Of a DNA stretch of 18,682 nt, positions 1 to 6,982 are shown in pieces; positions within the stretch are counted from its first letter, which is position 1, and the number at the start of each line of letters is the position of its first letter. The translations under genes and the position numbers were made by a program. Under the pieces are notes generated by a model that did no database searches, had not been told where the DNA came from, and was given only the letters and a program-made list of their open reading frames with translations. Source of the DNA: Akkermansiaceae bacterium (lineage in GTDB: Bacteria; Verrucomicrobiota; Verrucomicrobiia; Verrucomicrobiales; Akkermansiaceae); assembly GCA_020627645.1 (NCBI GenBank), contig JAHDGN010000004.1, forward strand, positions 10,802-29,483. The letters are read 5' to 3'.

Positions 1-252
1 CTCGCGTTTGAGGTAAATTTTTGCGCCGCCAAGGGTTTCGGTCCATCGTTCGGCGAAGTATAGCGGGGTGGGTCGGCCACAGTAGTCGCGGAGGAGGAGG
101 TCGAGTTCGGCTTGAAATTTCGGGTCAGCTTTGGCGTTTTCGTAGGCTTCGACGAGGTCGTCGAGTGGGGTCATGAGGGTTTCGGGCGCAAAGCAGCCGC
201 CAAATTTGCCGAAATGTCCGCTAGAGTCGGGGACGGTAGTGGTTTGAGTCAC
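1..252 (-). CDS. trpB: Tryptophan synthase beta subunit, N-terminal 84 residues (runs off the window)
   Basis: The beta subunit condenses indole with L-serine, using PLP, in the last step of tryptophan synthesis; it works as an alpha2-beta2 complex in the cytoplasm. The visible N-terminus begins VTQTTTVPDSSGHFGKFGG and continues with FAPETLMTPLDDL, the FGGCFAPETLM-type opening of TrpB, and then RPTPLYFAERWTETLGGAKIYLKRE, the conserved R-P-T-P-L block and the start of the K-R-E-D-L block. The window ends just before the PLP-binding lysine (family motif HKIN), so the active site is not visible. The start is GTG at 250-252: an in-frame TAA lies four codons upstream and no other start fits between them. 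No Shine-Dalgarno sequence is seen. The CPXCG gene lies 57 nt upstream on the same strand and could be co-transcribed. Identity is near certain; completeness cannot be judged. Confidence 0.95.
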   Translation of the reverse strand, partial: MTQTTTVPDSSGHFGKFGGCFAPETLMTPLDDLVEAYENAKADPKFQAELDLLLRDYCGRPTPLYFAERWTETLGGAKIYLKRE

Positions 253-309
253 GTGGTCAGGTTAATCGAGAAATTGGAGGAGGCACGTGTTAATTTTGTG
301 GAGGAGGAT

Positions 310-474
310 TTATGCGGGAAAGGCTTGGATGTTGCCGGCCTCGTCGACCACGAGGGTGATCGGGCGTCAGCAGATTTCGCAGTCGCAGTCCATTTCTGAG
401 GAGTATTCTTGGGTGGAGAGGATGGGGGCTAGGAAGGATTCGCCGCAGTGGGGGCAGGAGATTTCTTGTTCCAT
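310..474 (-). CDS. CPXCG-family cysteine-rich small protein with in-frame UGA (candidate selenoprotein)
   Basis: Read from ATG at 472-474, this 54-codon frame gives MEQEISCPHCGESFLAPI, then LSTQEYSSEMDCDCEIC, then UGA, then RPITLVVDEAGNIQAFPA and a TAA stop at 310-312. It matches the Cys_rich_CPXG family, small proteins of about 60 residues with a CPxCGE motif and a later DCxVCC(R/Q)PI motif, probably a zinc ribbon; their function is unknown. Here C7, C10, C32 and C35 are Cys codons, but the second Cys of the CC pair (residue 36) is TGA at 367-369. The RPI, the V..D..G.I and the usual length all continue after the TGA in the same frame. That fits selenocysteine replacing cysteine. Other genes here end in UGA (617-1651, 11534-11995), so UGA is not reassigned as a sense codon. 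Alternatives are a fresh TGC-to-TGA nonsense mutation, a sequencing error, or a truncated 35-residue product. No selenium-insertion genes are in the window to confirm decoding. Confidence 0.75.
339..355 (-). promoter_or_regulatory. Candidate bacterial SECIS hairpin downstream of the UGA codon
   Basis: On the minus strand, 11 nt after the UGA (367-369), there is a perfect 6-bp stem, CCTCGT with ACGAGG, closing a 5-nt loop GGTCG. The loop starts 17 nt after the UGA and carries GGUC, the same core as the E. coli fdhF SECIS loop, whose G and U contact SelB; from the U of UGA the GGUC begins at nucleotide 21 here and at 22 in fdhF. A short lower stem (CCG with CGG across an internal loop) may extend it. 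A SECIS in bacteria lies inside the coding region just like this. Another hairpin function cannot be excluded by eye. Confidence 0.6.
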
Positions 475-616
475 TTGAGAGGTAGAGTATCTCTGGATGG
501 ATGTTTTTCCAGGCAGGATTGAGTTCTTAGCTTGAAAACCATTGGACTCAAGTGGTTTAGAATGCTAGATTATCGAGTGCGGGATAAAGTTCTTTGAGCT
601 AAAGTATTGGATTTGG

Positions 617-1651
617 ATGGGTGTTTGGCTGATTTTTACAGCTGGGGGTCGGGGAGCGGTGAGTATGGTGGTTGGGACTTATAATGCGACCTCGACCTTT
701 GATGACCAAAATCCTCAGCGGGTAGAATTTGGAGTGACGATGGACGAGGTGCCATTGGTTTTTGCGTTAACGACGAATGAGGGCGGAGATACGGCATTGA
801 TTCGAATCTTTGATGTGGATGAGGGTGGTTTTAGTTCGTTGATTACGGAGCCAGAGAGTTTCGATGGTCAACATGTGGAAATGACGAACGTGTCGTTTAT
901 TGCGGTGAGGCCGGGGGAGATTGTGTTGCCGGATGGGACGGTGATCACGGCTGGGTCAATCGATACGGCGGATGCGATTGGTGGGCCTTCTTCGTTTTCA
1001 TCTGAGGGGACATGGGATTCGGTTGATTATGCGAATGCCTATAACAATGATCCTGCATTGTTGTTGGGGCTGCAGACGATTAACAATACCCCTGGGCTGA
1101 CGGCGTCGGGGAATCCTGATCCGTTTTTGTCTGTGGGAGTCAGAAATGCGGATGAGACCGGCTTTGATGTTTCGTTGGAGAGGTTGGAGACTGGGACGGG
1201 AGATCCGGGGGCGGGGATTGTTTCGGAGACGATTGGTTGGTTGGCGGTGGAGCAGGGGACTGGAATGTTTGATTTGGATGGAACGGATATCTTTTTTGAT
1301 TTTGGCAGGGCGGATGATGCAGTGGATGGTTGGGCAGATGGAGGAGAGAATGTGTCGTTTGCGCAGAACTTTACAGGGACGCCGGTGGGGGTGGCGTCGA
1401 TGAACTCGAGGAATGGAAACAATGGTGGGTTGATTCGACGTGGGACGCTGAATTCGTCTGGAGTGCAGTTATATATCGATGAGGATACAAGTTTTGATAC
1501 GGAGCGAAATCATATCACTGAAGATGTTGGTTGGGTCTTTTTCAGTGAAGGGTTTGTTTATGATGACGCGGTACCAGAGCCGGGGGTGGCAGGGTTGGTT
1601 CTAGTGGGTCTCTTGGCATGGAGTTTCGCGCGAAGCCGAGAGAGTCGCTGA
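617..1651 (+). CDS. PEP-CTERM sorted protein with three lectin-like repeats
   Basis: The 344-residue protein ends with VPEPGVAGLVLVGLLAWSFARS followed by RESR (residues 319-344): the PEP motif, a hydrophobic helix and a basic tail that direct processing by an exosortase and delivery to the cell surface. The body holds three related blocks, at about residues 35-115, 135-215 and 245-315. Each has a pattern like P.V.A...N.G.....R..(D/N)V...GF.V...E......H..E.VGW.A.E.G. This pattern is seen in H-type-lectin-like repeats of secreted bacterial proteins, so carbohydrate or matrix binding is plausible but inferred. ATG 617 is the only conventional start; the frame is open from 569 without another ATG/GTG/TTG. 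The N-terminus MGVWLIFTAGG is hydrophobic but lacks a basic n-region, so the signal peptide is poor and the true N-terminus may be different. The gene is transcribed divergently from the CPXCG gene and converges on topB. Confidence 0.8.
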   Translation: MGVWLIFTAGGRGAVSMVVGTYNATSTFDDQNPQRVEFGVTMDEVPLVFALTTNEGGDTALIRIFDVDEGGFSSLITEPESFDGQHVEMTNVSFIAVRPGEIVLPDGTVITAGSIDTADAIGGPSSFSSEGTWDSVDYANAYNNDPALLLGLQTINNTPGLTASGNPDPFLSVGVRNADETGFDVSLERLETGTGDPGAGIVSETIGWLAVEQGTGMFDLDGTDIFFDFGRADDAVDGWADGGENVSFAQNFTGTPVGVASMNSRNGNNGGLIRRGTLNSSGVQLYIDEDTSFDTERNHITEDVGWVFFSEGFVYDDAVPEPGVAGLVLVGLLAWSFARSRESR

Positions 1652-1657
1652 TTTGGT

Positions 1658-1681
1658 AAACTCCGGAATTGAGGGAGGTTT
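1658..1681. terminator. Weak hairpin between convergent genes
   Basis: AAACTCC pairs with GGAGGTTT (one bulged G) around a 9-nt loop, in the 39-nt gap between the convergent PEP-CTERM gene and topB. There is no U-tract on either strand, so it is only a possible bidirectional terminator. Confidence 0.3.
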
Positions 1682-1690
1682 CAGAGTTGA

Positions 1691-4252
1691 TTATTCGTCG
1701 GTCGATTTTTTAGCGGCTTTCTTGGCTCCTTTTTTGGCGGCTTTTCGCGGAGCAAATTCGAATCCGATCTTTGCGGTTTCGAGATCGAGGGTGAGGTGAG
1801 CGGCGAAGGCGCGTTTGGTTTTTTTAGACACGAATCCAGGGAGAAGCTTGGTCTTCCCTTTGGTGAGCATGTCTTCGACGTCGGCGGTGGTGAGTTCTTT
1901 CTGGAGAATCGTTTTGCCGAGGCGGAATCCATCCGGGGCGTCTTTGGTGACGAGGTCGGGGACCAGGAAGGCTTTTTCGGTTGCGTAGAGTTTGGCAGTT
2001 TTACCAGTGGCGAGGGTGAGTTCTTTGACGAGTTGATCTTCGGTGAGATCTTCGGCGGTTTCTAGGTCTGAGTCGAAGACGAAGTTGGTCTTCCATTTTC
2101 CTTTTTTGCCAGTTTTGGAAACTTGTTGGGTGAGTTCGAGAGCGGCTTCGAAGGGGCGGTTGAAGCGTGAGACGAAGCCTTCTCGTTGTTCGAGGAATTT
2201 CGTGGTGAAGAGGATGTGGGCTTCTTCCTCAGTAAGATGTCTTCCTGCGATGTATTTCGTAATTCGGAATCCGCAGTCGGGTTCGCGACATTCGTAGGTG
2301 GCATCGGTTTGTTTGAGTTCGGGAGCGCCGCAATTTGGGCAAGGGGTTTTGAGGTCGGGGAAGGGGCGGGAGATGATTTCTTCGTAGTGGGTACGGGCTT
2401 TGGTGACGACTTTTTCGGTGAAGTCTTTAATCTCGGACATGAAGCTGTCGCGAGGGAGTTCACCTTTTTCCATGCGGCGAAGTTTGGCTTCCCAGTCGCC
2501 GGTCATGGACGGGCTGGTGAGGGGTTTGATTTCCATTTCTTGGAGGAGTTGGATGAGGCGGAGCCCTTTGCCGGTGGCGATGAGTTCGCGTCCGTCTCTG
2601 GTGAGGTATTTTTGGCGGATGAGTCCTTCGATGGTGGCTGCTCGGGTGGCAGGGGTTCCAAGTCCACGTTCGGCCATGGCTTCGCGGAGTTCGTCGTCAT
2701 CGACAAGTTTACCGGCTCCTTCCATGGCGGAGAGGAGGGTGGATTCGGTGAAGCGGGCGGGTGGGTTGGTTTCTTTTTCGAGGAGTTCGATTTCGAGGGT
2801 TTTGGCGGTTTCGCCTTCGTTGACGGTGCAGAGTTCGTCTTTACCAGCGCCGACACCTGGTTTACGGCCGTAGACGGCGAGCCAGCCTGGGGTGACGAGG
2901 ATCTTGCCGTCGGTACGGAAGGTGTCTTGTTCGCTTCCGTGGTCGATGGTGGTGAGGCGTTTGGTGACTTCGAATTCGGCGTGGGGGAAGAAGACGGCGA
3001 GGAAGCGCTTGAGGATCATATCGTAGAGCTTCGCGGCGGCGTCATCGAGCTTGACGACTCGTCCGGTGGGGATGATGGCGAAGTGGTCTGAGACTTTGGC
3101 GTTGTTAAAGATTCGTTTTTGGAAGTTAAGGCGATCGTTTTTGATGGCGTCTTGGGCCCAGTCGGCGAGTTCGGAGGATGAGTTGGCGATCTCTTTGACG
3201 ATGTCTTTGACGTTGGGGAGGTAGTCTTCGGGAAGGTATCGGGAGTCGGTTCTGGGGTAGGTGATCATTTTGTGCCGCTCGTAGAGGGTTTGTGCGAGGG
3301 CGAGGGTGTTTTTGGCAGTGAAGGGGGCTTCTCTTTGGAGGGTGGTGAGGTCGTAGAGTTGGGGGGCGATTTGTTTGGTGGGTTTCTTTTGCTCGGTGAC
3401 GGTGCCGGTTTTGCCTTCGCAGCGTTGGCTGATGAGTCTGGCTCGTTCTTTGTCCCAGATCCGTTCGGCTCGGCCGTGTGGGTTGGCTTCGTCTTTTTTG
3501 AACTCTAGGTCGACCCATTTGCCAGGGTATTCACCGGCTGAGACTTCAAAATTCGCGTGGACTTCGGCGTAGGGGGTGGGTTTGAAAGCTTGGATTTCGT
3601 TTTCTCGTTTGGCGAGGATAGCAAGGGTGGGGGTTTGGACGCGGCCGGCGGCGGTGATGTTGAATCCGCCGTGTCTGGAGCGGAAGCAGGTGAGGGCACG
3701 GGTGGAGTTAAGGCCGACGAGCCAATCGGATTCGGATCGGCATTTAGCGGCGTCGGCAAGGTCGGACATTTCGGAGCCGGAGCGGAGGTTGCCCCATGCT
3801 TGCTGGATGGCGGAGGTGGTCATGGACTGCATCCAGAGTCGTTTGACGGGTTTCTGGATTTTTCCGTAGTCAATGATGTATTGGAAAATGAGTTCACCTT
3901 CGCGGCCGGCATCGCAGGCGTTGACGATTTCGGTGACGTCTTTTTTTCGGGCAAGGGAGAGGACGTGTTTGAGTCGGCCTTCTGATTGTTCGATGGGTTG
4001 AAGGGCAAAGTCGGAGGGAATGGCGGGGAGGACGTCGAATTTCCAGGGGAGATTTTTTCCGTTGGGGCCGGTGGGCATTTTGAGTTCGATGAGGTGTCCG
4101 ACCGCTGAGGTGATCATGGCTTGATCGTTCTCGAAATATTGGGAATCCCGGGATTTCCCCTTCTTCTCGAATTTGCCGAGGGTTTTGGCGAGAGCTTTGG
4201 AAAGATCGGTAGCGACCGAGGGTTTTTCCGCAATGATCAAGGTTTTGGACAC
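1691..4252 (-). CDS. topB: Type IA DNA topoisomerase, TopB (topoisomerase III) class
   Basis: The enzyme relaxes or decatenates DNA by cutting one strand through a tyrosyl linkage. The 853-residue protein opens with SKTLIIAEKPSVATDL, the TOPRIM start typical of TopB; NACDAGREGELIF at 111-123 carries the metal-binding Asp and the REGE motif. The catalytic tyrosine is Y332 in MITYPRTDSRYL. A four-Cys zinc ribbon lies at C638/C641/C655/C660, followed by topoisomerase C-terminal repeats (FVSKKTKRAFAAHLTLD at about 808-824) and a Lys/Ala-rich tail KAAKKGAKKAAKKS that probably binds DNA non-specifically. It is longer than E. coli TopB (about 650 residues) because of the C-terminal repeats. The start is GTG at 4250-4252, set by the conserved MxKTLIIAEKP N-terminus. 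It lies 61 nt downstream of dprA, on the same strand and probably co-transcribed. The assignment to topoisomerase III rather than TopA rests on the N-terminal motif. Confidence 0.93.
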   Translation of the reverse strand: MSKTLIIAEKPSVATDLSKALAKTLGKFEKKGKSRDSQYFENDQAMITSAVGHLIELKMPTGPNGKNLPWKFDVLPAIPSDFALQPIEQSEGRLKHVLSLARKKDVTEIVNACDAGREGELIFQYIIDYGKIQKPVKRLWMQSMTTSAIQQAWGNLRSGSEMSDLADAAKCRSESDWLVGLNSTRALTCFRSRHGGFNITAAGRVQTPTLAILAKRENEIQAFKPTPYAEVHANFEVSAGEYPGKWVDLEFKKDEANPHGRAERIWDKERARLISQRCEGKTGTVTEQKKPTKQIAPQLYDLTTLQREAPFTAKNTLALAQTLYERHKMITYPRTDSRYLPEDYLPNVKDIVKEIANSSSELADWAQDAIKNDRLNFQKRIFNNAKVSDHFAIIPTGRVVKLDDAAAKLYDMILKRFLAVFFPHAEFEVTKRLTTIDHGSEQDTFRTDGKILVTPGWLAVYGRKPGVGAGKDELCTVNEGETAKTLEIELLEKETNPPARFTESTLLSAMEGAGKLVDDDELREAMAERGLGTPATRAATIEGLIRQKYLTRDGRELIATGKGLRLIQLLQEMEIKPLTSPSMTGDWEAKLRRMEKGELPRDSFMSEIKDFTEKVVTKARTHYEEIISRPFPDLKTPCPNCGAPELKQTDATYECREPDCGFRITKYIAGRHLTEEEAHILFTTKFLEQREGFVSRFNRPFEAALELTQQVSKTGKKGKWKTNFVFDSDLETAEDLTEDQLVKELTLATGKTAKLYATEKAFLVPDLVTKDAPDGFRLGKTILQKELTTADVEDMLTKGKTKLLPGFVSKKTKRAFAAHLTLDLETAKIGFEFAPRKAAKKGAKKAAKKSTDE

Positions 4253-4313
4253 GGGCCGGACCTAGCGTGAGGAGGGGGGGTTGGGAAGGATTTTCTTTCG
4301 GGAGGGGAGAATT

Positions 4314-5417
4314 TTAGCGTCTTCGAGAGCGTTGACCGGGGAGGTTGAGGATGAGGTTGCGTAGTTCGAGCTTCATGAGAATGACTGAGACTTGGTGGGC
4401 GGGGAGAGAGGTTTTGTGGACAAGGTCGTCAATGGCTTGTTCTTGGCTTGAGAGAGCCGAGAAGACGGTGTTTTCGTCTTTGGTGAGATCTAGGAATGTT
4501 TCGGGAGGCGAAGGCTGTGCGTCGATGCTGGGGGAATTGAAGGAGAGATGAGAAAAATCGTCGAGGATTTGAGAGCCATCGGTGACGAGGGTGGCTCCGT
4601 CGCGGATGAGGTCGTGGCAGCCGGCGGAGTGGGGGCGGTCGATGGGGCCTGGGACGGCGTAGATTTGTTTGCCGGCGTCGGATGCGAGGTTGGCGGTGAT
4701 GAGGGAGCCTGAGCGGCTGGGGCATTCGACGACGAGGAGAGCCTGAGCCCAGTGGGCGACGATACGGTTTCTTTGGGGGAAGGTTTGTTTGTCTGGGGAG
4801 GTTTGGAGGGGGAATTCGGAGATGACGGCGCCCTGGTCTTCGGAAATTTTTTCCGCGAGGGGGAGGTTTTCGGGTGGATAGGTTTGGAGAAGACCGGATC
4901 CAAGCACGGCAATGGTCCTCCCTTTAGCGGCGAGGGCTCCTTCGTGAGCAGCGGTGTCGATGCCTCGGGCGAGGCCTGAGATGATGGTGAGTCCAGCGGA
5001 GGCGAGTTGGTAGGAGAATTTGCGGGCCGTTTCGCGGCCGTAGTGGGTGAGTTTGCGGGAACCAACAACGGCGATGGCTTGTTGATCTTGGGGTTTCAGG
5101 TTTCCCCAGACATAGAGAACGATGGGTGAGTCTTGATAGGCATGAAGAGCGTTCGGATAGTCTTCGTGATCACGGGTCAGGATTTGGATACCCCGTTCTT
5201 TGGCGAGAAAAATTTCCTGGGTGGGATCGCAGTAATCTTGCCAGCGGTGAATGATTTTTGCGATTTCGGGTCCTACTCCTTGGACTCTTGTTAGTTGATC
5301 TATTGGTTGTTTTAGGGTGTTGGTAGCAGATCCAAAACTTTCGAGGAGGCGGTTGATTTTGATGGGGCCTGTTTTGGGGAGTTGGTTGAGGGCGATGAGA
5401 GCTTCGGTTTCGGTCAT
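4314..5417 (-). CDS. dprA: DNA processing protein DprA/Smf
   Basis: DprA binds single-stranded DNA taken up during natural transformation and loads RecA on it. The 367-residue protein shows the family layout: an N-terminal helix-hairpin-helix/SAM-like part (about 1-60, with VQGVGPEIAKII), then the Rossmann-like DNA_processg_A core from about 70 to 285. Core motifs are AVVGSRKLTHYGRE (116-129), ISGLARGIDTAAHEGAL, LGSGLLQTYPPEN, FPQRNRIVAHWA (213-224) and SGSLITANLASDAGKQIYAV. The C-terminal segment, about 305-365, looks like the DprA winged helix (EQAIDDLVHKTSLPAHQVS). The start ATG is at 5415-5417; no Shine-Dalgarno sequence is visible. It is followed by topB, a variant of the common dprA-topA pairing. 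Whether the organism is competent cannot be read from one gene, because dprA is widespread. Confidence 0.95.
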   Translation of the reverse strand: MTETEALIALNQLPKTGPIKINRLLESFGSATNTLKQPIDQLTRVQGVGPEIAKIIHRWQDYCDPTQEIFLAKERGIQILTRDHEDYPNALHAYQDSPIVLYVWGNLKPQDQQAIAVVGSRKLTHYGRETARKFSYQLASAGLTIISGLARGIDTAAHEGALAAKGRTIAVLGSGLLQTYPPENLPLAEKISEDQGAVISEFPLQTSPDKQTFPQRNRIVAHWAQALLVVECPSRSGSLITANLASDAGKQIYAVPGPIDRPHSAGCHDLIRDGATLVTDGSQILDDFSHLSFNSPSIDAQPSPPETFLDLTKDENTVFSALSSQEQAIDDLVHKTSLPAHQVSVILMKLELRNLILNLPGQRSRRR

Positions 5418-5494
5418 TGGGCGATGAGGGAATGTGGATGGGGTGGTGGCTGAAGTCGATGAGGAATGGCTTTGAATTTGACTGAGCGGTTATT

Positions 5495-5501
5495 GGAGGG
5501 G
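5495..5501 (+). promoter_or_regulatory. Shine-Dalgarno sequence deciding the start of the MBL-fold gene
   Basis: GGAGGGG lies 11 nt before GTG 5513, in the reading frame that carries the N-terminal part of the metallo-beta-lactamase-fold protein. It is one of the few clear Shine-Dalgarno sequences in the window and argues that the gene starts here rather than at the internal GTG at 5640. Confidence 0.5.
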
Positions 5502-5512
5502 ATTTGTGTGTT

Positions 5513-6206
5513 GTGTACCGAGAGTTGTTGCCAGGTTTGGTTCAAGTGAGAGGTTGGTTGGTGACTTTTTACATGCTCTTTGATGATGATGGGGTAGTGA
5601 TTATCGATGGGGGGTTTGTGGGTGGTTTGAAGCAGTGAGGTGTTGGATTGGAAAGGTCGGGGGTGGGAAGAGGTGAGGGCTGTCGTGGCGACTCATGGGC
5701 ACTTGGATCATACGTTGAATATTCGAGAAATTGTGGAGAGAAGTGGAGCGAAGGTTTATGGGCATGGGGGTGATAACGAGCATTTTGTGGGGAGGTATCG
5801 GTATCGTGGGTGGAGTCGAATTTGTGGGTGTTTGGAGTGGATGGGGCGATTACTTTTTGGTTTTCAGGGAGTGGAGTTGGATCTTGAGATTGAAAATGAG
5901 GAGATATTGGATTTATGGGGTGGTTTGCGGGTGGTGCATTTGCCGGGTCATACGCGGGGGCATTGTGGGTTCTATAGCGAGCGGGTTGGGATTTTGTTTG
6001 CGGGTGATTTATTTGCAAATGGGAGGTTGGGTGCCATGGAGCCGTGGTTCTTTTTGAATACGTGTGCTCAGTATTTTGAGGGAAGTTTTGAGAAGGTGTT
6101 AGAATTGGATCCCAGGGGGATGTTGGGAAATCATTGTGATGGGGCGGATGCTGGGGAGCAGAAGCGGAGGTTTGTGGCGAAATTTGGTAAGAAAAAAGGC
6201 GAGTGA
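5513..6206 (+). pseudogene. Metallo-beta-lactamase-fold hydrolase, interrupted by a frameshift
   Basis: Two frames together make one ordinary MBL-fold protein of about 230 residues. The first (GTG 5513 to TGA 5636-5638) encodes YRELLPGLVQVRGWLVTFY, MLFDDDGVVIIDGGFVGGLK and Q: the usual first strands and the V-V-I-I-D-G-G turn. The second, open until 6206, continues VLDWKGRGWEEVRAVVATHG and carries the metal site: HGHLDH, then H in LPGHTRGHCGFY, D in LFAGDLFAN, and H in GNHCDG. All MBL zinc ligands are therefore present, split by one reading-frame change near 5630-5640. Skipping one T in CAG-TGAG restores the frame. It may be a real mutation, a sequencing error or, least likely, programmed +1 shifting at UGA. 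Substrate unknown; glyoxalase-II-like or thioesterase-like chemistry is typical. It is divergent from dprA and converges on the beta-barrel gene. Confidence 0.8.
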
Positions 6207-6219
6207 GATTCCCGCCTTT
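6195..6219 (-). terminator. Rho-independent terminator for the beta-barrel gene
   Basis: On the minus strand AAAGGCG and CGCCTTT form a 7-bp stem with an 11-nt loop followed by a T-rich run. It lies just after the stop of the 6247-6843 gene and overlaps the end of the convergent MBL gene. Coordinates are good to about 1 nt. Confidence 0.65.
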
Positions 6220-6246
6220 GTGAGAGTGGAGCTCTTGGTTATTTTT

Positions 6247-6843
6247 TTAGAATCGAAACCCGAAACCAGCTTCGAAGCTCCATGAGTCGTCGGTGAGAAA
6301 CGTGCCCCCTAAAATTTCAAAGTCGTCGCGGGTGAGATATCGCGCTCCGATTTGTCCGTAGAGCCCTGAGTCGAAGTTGACTCGGAGTCCAAGAAAGGCT
6401 TGAGCGACAAAGTTGGCGTCGACATCGATGGAGACGTCAAAGCGGTCATCGAGAGAGATGAATTCGAATCCGGCTCCGGCACCAGCGTAGACCGAGAAGG
6501 GGCCACCGAGTTTGGCTTCGAGTTCATAGTTTGCGGTGACGTTGATAAATGTCAGATCAGCGCTTTCGGTGACGATGGAGCCTCCAATATCGAAAGGGAC
6601 GAGTACATCATCTCCGTGTCCTAAGATTTCGATAAATGCGGTATGAGAAAAATTTTGGTCGGAATAGAAAGTGCCGCGCAATTGTCCGAAGAGGTATCCG
6701 GTATCGGCTTCTTCGAGGTATCCTCCTCCGAGCATGAGTCCGACGCTGCCCAGGATATTTTCTTCAGGGTAGTATTCAGCTTTGGAAGCAACTGTTGATC
6801 CAAGAGTTAGGAGGGCTGCAGCAATCAATGATTTTGTGTTCAT
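6247..6843 (-). CDS. Predicted outer-membrane beta-barrel protein
   Basis: The 198-residue protein has a clear Sec signal peptide (MNTKSLIAAALLTLGSTVAS, with likely cleavage after SKA and before EYYPEE). The mature part is a series of amphipathic strands with alternating aromatic/hydrophobic residues, for example GYLFGQLRGTFY, FSVYAGAGAGFEF, AQAFLGLRVNFDSG, LYGQIGARYL and SFEAGFGFRF. It ends in a C-terminal phenylalanine, as outer-membrane barrels recognised by BamA do. The size suggests an eight-stranded barrel of the OmpA/OmpW-like kind. No catalytic residues are evident; the role could be structural, adhesive or porin-like and is not assigned. It is monocistronic with its own terminator and is divergent from the DUF2853 gene across about 140 nt. 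The start ATG at 6841-6843 is fixed by the signal peptide. Confidence 0.8.
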   Translation of the reverse strand: MNTKSLIAAALLTLGSTVASKAEYYPEENILGSVGLMLGGGYLEEADTGYLFGQLRGTFYSDQNFSHTAFIEILGHGDDVLVPFDIGGSIVTESADLTFINVTANYELEAKLGGPFSVYAGAGAGFEFISLDDRFDVSIDVDANFVAQAFLGLRVNFDSGLYGQIGARYLTRDDFEILGGTFLTDDSWSFEAGFGFRF

Positions 6844-6982
6844 AAGTGAAGTTGAAACGAGTTGGGATGGATGATTATTCAGTTTTGTTGGTAAAAAAGG
6901 TCTATTTTTGAGAGGTGAGTTATTTTGGATAGGTTAAGAATTGGCTTGCGAAATCTCGCAGAGGATGTCGAATGAGAGAGCT

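Noticed and set aside
339..355. The hairpin after the UGA read as a terminator
   Set aside because: No U-tract follows it, it lies inside a frame that continues to a normal family end, and its loop and spacing fit a SECIS better.
367..369. General UGA = Trp (or Gly) recoding as the reason for the in-frame UGA
   Set aside because: UGA is used as an ordinary terminator by the PEP-CTERM gene and the L,D-transpeptidase gene.
2186..3091. A 301-codon plus-strand open frame rich in Gly, Phe, Glu and Asp
   Set aside because: It lies entirely opposite topB, whose motifs are complete; the composition is that of an antisense shadow in a skewed sequence.
5636..5638. A second Sec codon at the UGA in the MBL-fold gene
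   Set aside because: The homologous sequence continues in a different frame after this UGA, so it is a frameshift, not recoding in frame.
6941..6982. TTG start at 6941 or ATG 6965 for the DUF2853 gene
   Set aside because: The extra residues have no family support; ATG 6983 fits the family N-terminus.
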